Program-made: the position numbers and the translations under genes
DNA from: Pyrocephalus nanus
Lineage: Eukaryota; Chordata; Aves; Passeriformes; Tyrannidae
Direction: 5' to 3'
Length of the DNA stretch: 64,000 nucleotides
NCBI GenBank assembly: GCA_038380795.1
Contig: CM076279.1
Coordinates: 9,935,001 to 9,999,000 of the forward strand
Shown: in pieces, positions 59,801-64,000 of the stretch
Numbering within the stretch: the first letter of the stretch is position 1
How the letters are laid out: every line of letters starts with the position of its first letter
The notes under the pieces: model-generated
The model's input: the letters and a program-made list of their open reading frames with translations, nothing else
What the model was told of the DNA's origin: nothing
The model's database searches: none

Positions 59801-62340
59801 GGCTGAGCCTCCCCTGGGAAGAGAGAAGGGAAAGGACTTAATTTGCAAGGACCCCCAACACCACCCCTGCCAGCTCTCCTGGCCGGTGGGAGATGCCACC
59901 CACCCCATGCACACATTTTGGGCAGCCCAGGTCATGCTGAACGCCAGTGATGTCAGTCACAAGCAAAGGGGATGAGGGGACATTTCACACCTTTAAGAGC
60001 CATCAGACATCACAGCTACCAGCAGTTTCTGATTTAACGTTTTCATCTCAGCCATACAGGCTGGACAATTTGTTTTGTTGCTGTTTTAATGAAAACCTTT
60101 CTGGCTCATTGCATGGTTACCAAACAGGACCTGGGTTGGTGATTTTTCTTTGTAGCTGTTTTGCTTGGTCGAAACTTTGTGCAAGATGCTCGTTGGTGCT
60201 GCAAGGGCTGCCTGATCCTGCAGCAAACCCTGGAGAAAAGAGGGGCCTGGGGGGTTTCTCACCTGTGATGGCAGGAAAGGAGGCAGCCCCAGCGATGTCC
60301 CTGAGCACAGCCTGGAGCCGCTCCCGGGCCAGCCCGGGATCATTGCTGGTGGCCGCGATCTCCTGAGCATCAGCGGCACTGGAGTAGATCTCTGACAGCT
60401 CTTCCAGCGTCTTCGACTGGGGGAGCAGAGCCAAGGTGAGAGACTGAGGGGTTCCCTCCACACAGGCAACACACAGGTCCTTAGGCAGGATCACTGACTG
60501 GGTAACCTTCTTCCTCCACCGCCCTCTACCCCTTTTCAAGTTCCCCAAAGCTTTAGCGAAGAAAATAAAAACGTGTTTGAAAACACCCAAGGGGTTCTCT
60601 TCACAGTTTTTTGCCTCTCCTCCAAGTCTTTCTCTGGTCAAACAAACACTTTTGCTGCACTTCAAATCAGGGGCCCTTCCTCTCTACACTCAGGGTCAAA
60701 GAAAGGAGGAACAGAGTAAAAGGCAAGTGACCCCCCCCCCCCACACACACACTTCACAAAACCCAAGTGCAGACCTCAGGTCCGACCTAAGAAGTGAAAG
60801 GCATGTATTTTTCCTACAACAAGTGTTACCAAAACTTCTTTTCTTTTGCCAGTTATGTACTGTTTCAGTCAGGAAATCCAGCAGCCAACTGCACGAAACC
60901 ACTCTTAGTGGCATCCCCAAAGTCGGGGCTGTCCCAGCCTACCTTCAGGAGGTGGTGCAGGCTGTCCAGGTCGCAGCAGGTGCCAAAGTTGGCCTGGTAG
61001 AGGTGCCCGAGGAGCAGGACGAGCGTGGCGTGCTGGGGGTGCTCGCTGGCACTGAGCTTCTCGGCGATGGAGAGGAACTCGCTCTGCACCTCGGAGCGGT
61101 TGAGCAGCAGCACCGTCCTGGGGACAAGGGCACACCAGTCAGGCCAGGCAGCCAGGCTTGGAGACTGCTGCTGAACCCCAGACAGGGCTCCAGCCCAGCA
61201 GCCAGTTGCCCTAACTGGACATGGGATGAAGTGGGACATGAGAGAGGCCCCCGAACCATCTTCCTCCTGCAAGATGCAGGTCAGAGAAGAAGCTTTAAGG
61301 AGAAGAGCCACATCCTTCAGCTGCATTTTTGCTCCAGACCACAACATGAACATCCACAGGCTTTGAATTCCCAAGCCTGCAGCCCAGACAGCATGTGCTT
61401 CTGTTCATGGGCAACAGCATTCAGTGTCCATTAGCAAAAGTGGCTCTGAATTAAGGATGTGCTGGGATGTGCTTGGGTCTAGAAAGCTCAGGCAACGGGC
61501 ATAATAAGCCCACAGTTCAGGAACTCGACTTGATGATCCTTGTGGGTCCCTTCCAAGGCAGGATATTTTAGGATTCTATGACCTGTGCCAGGTTTTCAGG
61601 GCTCTTTAGGAAAATAGATTCAATACCCCAGTGCTGCTGGGTGAGATAAGGGTGCAAATCCAGGGCTGCATGGCATGAGCAAACAAGCCAAAAGAGAAGG
61701 ACACTCCTCCTGCACAGAGTGGCTGTGCCTGAAGGACTGTCCCTGGGGCTGAGCCAGGATGGCAGACACCACTCAGGCTCCTTTCCCTATTTACAAATGA
61801 GGTGGTAGGTAAAAAGGCTCAGCCCTCAAATAAGGAGCAAAGTCTGACTTGTGCTCAGAGCTGCAAGGCTTTCATTCAGCACTGCACTGGGACTGGGATG
61901 GACTTGCTTCTGATCCCTGCTGGGTGGAGGCTCCCAAACCTACAGATCACAGCATTTCCCAGCTGTTCCCCAATGTGTGCTGAGATCAGCAGCTCCCCGT
62001 GGTGGAGACTTTGCCTTCCCCAGTTGTTGTCACCCAGATCTGCAGCCCCAGAGTCAAGCAGTCCTGCAGGATAACTGGCCTGGGGAGCCCACAGGCCCAG
62101 TCCCATGGCTGTGGAAATGCTACAGCCACTCTCCTTGTCCCTTCCCACAGCTCAGCCCAACTATCTAGCCCTTCTCCCCAGCACCCACCACAACCCCTTT
62201 GAGATGTTGCTCAGTGCCAGGCCGTGGGGATGCCACAGAGAGGACCAGCAGCACCCATGGCCACACTCACACAGTGGAGCTCTGGTGGTTCTTCACAGGC
62301 AGCCCCTGCTCTGTCCTCACCAGCCTCTGGAAAGTGATCC
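50742..62340 (-). CDS. PIK3R5: PIK3R5, PI3-kinase gamma regulatory subunit 5 (p101), 3' 14 coding exons; 5' end cut by window edge
   Basis: Adaptor of p110-gamma that makes the heterodimer highly sensitive to Gbeta-gamma; works at the plasma membrane of leukocytes and other cells. The visible part is 2243 nt, about 747 residues, all GT-AG and in phase. By comparison with mammalian p101 (about 880 residues) it lacks the first roughly 137 residues, whose exons lie beyond 64000. Order: an N-terminal helical segment ([18 protein letters not shown]), [16 protein letters not shown], a large exon with an acidic run, [30 protein letters not shown] and [20 protein letters not shown], then [44 protein letters not shown], and the C-terminal Gbeta-gamma-binding beta domain ([41 protein letters not shown]) ending [13 protein letters not shown]. 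Its stop is about 22 kb upstream of the PIK3R6 start, same strand. No disruption seen. Confidence 0.97.
51890..51999 (-). CDS. PIK3R5: PIK3R5 exon M
   Basis: Acceptor is a tandem cagcag (52000-52005); the downstream copy gives [17 protein letters not shown], continuing [17 protein letters not shown]. Donor gtagga. 108+2 nt. Confidence 0.95.
52173..52255 (-). CDS. PIK3R5: PIK3R5 exon L
   Basis: Acceptor tgttacag, donor gtaact. 2+81 nt: [20 protein letters not shown] then SRKSFNQ. Confidence 0.95.
53074..53275 (+). repeat. CR1 LINE 3' fragment, in PIK3R5 intron
   Basis: Plus-orientation CR1: ttcaagaagcatttggacaa, cgctctcaggcacatagtg, ending acattctgtgattctgtt. Opposite orientation to the gene. 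Confidence 0.9.
53534..53627 (-). CDS. PIK3R5: PIK3R5 exon K
   Basis: Acceptor tccctgcag, donor gtgagt. 93+1 nt: [20 protein letters not shown] then [11 protein letters not shown]1 copy sits just upstream in the intron (53655-54190). Confidence 0.95.
53655..54190 (-). repeat. CR1 LINE fragment, longest copy, in PIK3R5 intron
   Basis: Minus-orientation CR1 of about 530 bp. Its antisense frame still reads [19 protein letters not shown], the ORF2 C-terminus. It begins about 30 bp from the acceptor of exon K. Confidence 0.94.
54831..54907 (-). CDS. PIK3R5: PIK3R5 exon J
   Basis: Acceptor ttgtgcag, donor gtgagt. 2+75 nt: [20 protein letters not shown] then IAYSK. Enters the Gbeta-gamma-binding domain. 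Confidence 0.96.
56113..56206 (-). CDS. PIK3R5: PIK3R5 exon I
   Basis: Acceptor ctggcag; donor gtctgt, the weakest donor in the gene. 93+1 nt: [20 protein letters not shown] then [11 protein letters not shown]. Confidence 0.95.
56984..57109 (-). CDS. PIK3R5: PIK3R5 exon H
   Basis: Acceptor ccaccacag, donor gtacag. 42 codons, phase 0: [20 protein letters not shown] then LLQLYQTE. Confidence 0.96.
57357..57482 (-). CDS. PIK3R5: PIK3R5 exon G
   Basis: Acceptor ggtttcag, donor gtacgt. 42 codons, phase 0 at both ends: [20 protein letters not shown] then [12 protein letters not shown]. Confidence 0.96.
57572..57719 (-). CDS. PIK3R5: PIK3R5 exon F
   Basis: Acceptor tctcccag, donor gtaggt. 1+147 nt: [17 protein letters not shown], then a variable Pro/Ser/Leu-rich linker ending LRAQ. 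Confidence 0.95.
57816..58575 (-). CDS. PIK3R5: PIK3R5 exon E, large linker exon
   Basis: Acceptor ctttcag, donor gtgagc. 760 nt (2+756+2). Starts ILNDVLSKE, then an acidic run of Glu/Asp encoded by GAG/GAT repeats (58480-58528), [15 protein letters not shown], a Ser-rich stretch, [13 protein letters not shown], the basic [17 protein letters not shown], an Arg/Ser-rich linker, and finally [20 protein letters not shown]. Third positions are almost all G/C. Confidence 0.97.
59730..59813 (-). CDS. PIK3R5: PIK3R5 exon D
   Basis: Acceptor cttcccag, donor gtaagt. 84 nt (2+81+1): [17 protein letters not shown] then DQDNF, a strongly conserved p101 signature. Confidence 0.96.
60263..60416 (-). CDS. 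PIK3R5: PIK3R5 exon C
   Basis: Acceptor tcccccag, donor gtgaga. 153+1 nt: [20 protein letters not shown] through [15 protein letters not shown] to SFPAIT. Helical, pairs with [10 protein letters not shown] exon of PIK3R6. Confidence 0.95.
60731..60752 (+). repeat. Poly-C then CA run
   Basis: Twelve C followed by about five CA units in a PIK3R5 intron. A likely sequencing-error hotspot. Confidence 0.9.
60943..61117 (-). CDS. PIK3R5: PIK3R5 exon B
   Basis: Acceptor gtccccag, donor gtaggc. 1+174 nt: [20 protein letters not shown] through [18 protein letters not shown] to LHHLLK. Helical. Confidence 0.95.
61515..61585 (+). repeat. Short CR1 3' tail, in PIK3R5 intron
   Basis: About 70 bp: gatgatccttgtgggtccct then ggatattttaggattctatg. 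Only the extreme 3' end was inserted. Confidence 0.8.
62271..62340 (-). CDS. PIK3R5: PIK3R5 exon A (first one visible)
   Basis: Acceptor tccccag, donor gtgagt. 70 nt (2+66+2): [19 protein letters not shown] then SST. Begins two bases into a Gly codon, so an upstream exon must end with G. Same length and phases as PIK3R6 exon 6. Confidence 0.95.
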
Positions 62341-64000
62341 CTGGGGAGAGAGCACAGGACATGAACAATGGAACCATTGCAGACTGTTCTGCCTCAACAG
62401 CACATTGACTTTGCCTCCCAGTGCAATGCAGACATGGCTGAGTTGCTGCTTGGAGTGGGAATGGCCCCACCAAAAGCCCTCACAGAAACAAGGCACAGCC
62501 ACAGTGCAAAGGGACCAGCCCAGGAGCAAGGAAGCTTGGGATGTAAAGGGTAAAAGCCCAGAGTGATGGGAAAAACAACCAAAAGGTGGGACAGGAGAAC
62601 TGCTCCACCTCCAGTCCCTTCTGCTCCACTGCTAATGTGGGATGGGAATTCCATGGATATTTAGCAGCTTTTCCCACTTGCTTTAGCCCCCCCAGGCCCT
62701 TGATGTCACTTATGGGCAGGAGGTCACTGCCACCTTCCCTCCCACAGAGATGGAGCCCAGACTGGCCCCAGCAGGACAGGCTGGTGTGGGCAGCCACAAC
62801 CCTGGATGCCTCCCTGGGATTATCCCCAGGATGCCATTGGGAACCCAAACCAGGTGACATCAGATGGATCTGCACTGGGGGGAACAGCAAAGCCAGCATC
62901 TCCCCCAAACAGCAGGACTGGGGCACATCTTGGGAAAGGTCTTATGGCATCAACAAGAACCTGCCCCCTTATCAGTGCAGGCAGCCACATCCCACCCCAG
63001 CTCAGCAGCCTGGGAGCAGCACCCAGGGGGGGCTCAGGCTGATCACACAGGCCCTTCATGGCAGCAGCATTCACCCTTCTTGCAGGGGCACCAGCCCCAG
63101 TGAGCAGATCAAAGCTATTGCATTCTTGGCAAATGTTGACAACAGCTTATTCTCAGTTAATATTTACCCTCATCTCAATAAAAAGCTTTTGCTTCAGCCT
63201 TGCAGCAGGTCACAGAGGCCGTGCCACAAGCCTGTAAGAGCCTGCAAGGCCCTGGCCAGCTGACCAGGACAGGACACGCTCTTGCTGGTGCTGGCTCTGG
63301 CTCCAGCTGAGGGGAGAGTGCACGGTGAGGGCCAGCACTGGGTTCTTCAGCCACTGCAGCCAGTGCCTCCCACATGGCATCTTGGGCAGGAGTGGGGGAT
63401 CCATCATGCTCACAGGGGGATAAAGGTTTTGGAGCAAAGTCCCCAGCTCACACAGGGCACTGGTGACGGTGGTGATGGCACAAGAGCAGGGTGCAGCAGC
63501 CCCTCCCCAGCACTGGAGCTTTCCAGCAGTGTGTGAAACAGCCCTGACCAGGATCACAACAATAAATGGCCAGGAAGGAGCTGGGGAAGCCCATGGCTGC
63601 AGCAGCACGGGATGAGTGTCCTCACATCTGTGCTGGTGTCTGGAGGCAGCAGGAGCCCAGCCAGACCCTGCCTGGTGGCCGTGGCCATTTATGCTGGGGG
63701 AAAAGCCATTCCAGTGCTCACAGTGCTCAGAGATTTGGGGGTTTTTTTTCACCCTTTTGTTCCATTGAAAGCACATTTCATCCCACCTACATCTACAAGC
63801 TCCCATCTCACAGGATGATGCTGCCATGACAGAGACCCTGCATTTCACATCCTCACCAGGGCTCTTTGAAGCAGCTTCACAGCCTGAGGAGGTGGGAAAC
63901 ACCCCCAGCCCCAGCCCACACCCCCCTCCAAGGCCTCCCAAACCCTCCTCAGAGTCAGCCTTGCTGCCATGGCCCTGCACAGGATTAAACACGGGCTGGA
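62341..64000 (-). other. PIK3R5: PIK3R5 intron, continuing past window edge
   Basis: The preceding coding exon (ending in the equivalent of KAPG) was searched for and not found, so the intron is longer than 1.66 kb. No repeat recognised. The minus-strand frame 63210-63992 has no p101 likeness. Confidence 0.7.

Noticed and set aside
60577..61434. 285-codon plus-strand ORF
   Set aside because: Antisense shadow of PIK3R5 exon B plus intron, and passes through a poly-C/CA run.
63210..63992. 260-codon minus-strand ORF as the missing upstream PIK3R5 exon
   Set aside because: No match to the expected p101 segment before the RLVR exon (TWPVPYC-like line absent), and no fitting donor ending in a G of a Gly codon.
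1..64000. CRISPR arrays, prokaryotic operons, integrated phage or intact retrovirus
   Set aside because: Short repeats are microsatellites or CR1 tails; no gag/pol/env-like long frames or paired LTRs were seen; splice structure and repeats are avian.

Overview
This is a nuclear genomic window from a bird, most likely a passerine. Evidence: GC-rich CR1 LINE 3' ends carrying the ATTCTGTG tail (about twelve copies), one tRNA-Ile-like SINE with a CR1-type tail (resembling the finch TguSINE1 family), short introns, very GC-rich third codon positions, and no mammalian Alu/L1/MIR sequence. The species cannot be named from sequence alone.

The window is built around two adjacent minus-strand genes for the adaptor subunits of class IB PI3-kinase gamma. 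PIK3R6 (p84/p87) has all of its coding exons here: 19 coding exons from the ATG at 28385 down to the stop at 8833. Spliced, they give 2265 nt and 754 codons with every junction GT-AG and in phase. PIK3R5 (p101) enters from the right edge. Its last 14 coding exons (62340 down to 50742) are present, about 747 residues. The first roughly 137 residues lie beyond base 64000. Both proteins bind the p110-gamma catalytic subunit and couple it to G-protein beta-gamma downstream of GPCRs, mainly in blood cells, and they are alternatives in the complex. The last 14 coding exons of each gene match one to one in intron phase, so the pair is a clear tandem duplicate.

Layout: 1-2060, no gene, AT-rich with octamer-like motifs. 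2065-3300, a weakly supported minus-strand transcription unit (CpG-rich start, 204-codon ORF with a hydrophobic C-terminal tail, AATAAA at 2085) next to a CR1 copy. 3850-8832, non-coding, probably including the PIK3R6 3' UTR. 8833-28493, PIK3R6, with CR1s, a SINE and a possible decayed reverse-transcriptase fragment in its introns. 28494-48600, about 20 kb with no convincing coding exon: CpG clusters (one ending in a good minus-strand donor, a candidate upstream PIK3R6 exon), two CR1s, microsatellites, and two motif clusters that look like possible enhancers (GATA/ETS near 45.1 kb, homeodomain/POU near 46.3 kb). 48600-50741, likely PIK3R5 3' UTR. 50742-62340, PIK3R5 exons. 62341-64000, PIK3R5 intron.

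I found no prokaryotic, CRISPR, tRNA or rRNA features and no clearly novel system. The most informative observations are the phase-perfect tandem duplication, an overlapping upstream ORF at the PIK3R6 start, a NAGNAG acceptor in PIK3R5, a near-identical CR1 pair, and the unidentified ORF at 2.7-3.3 kb.
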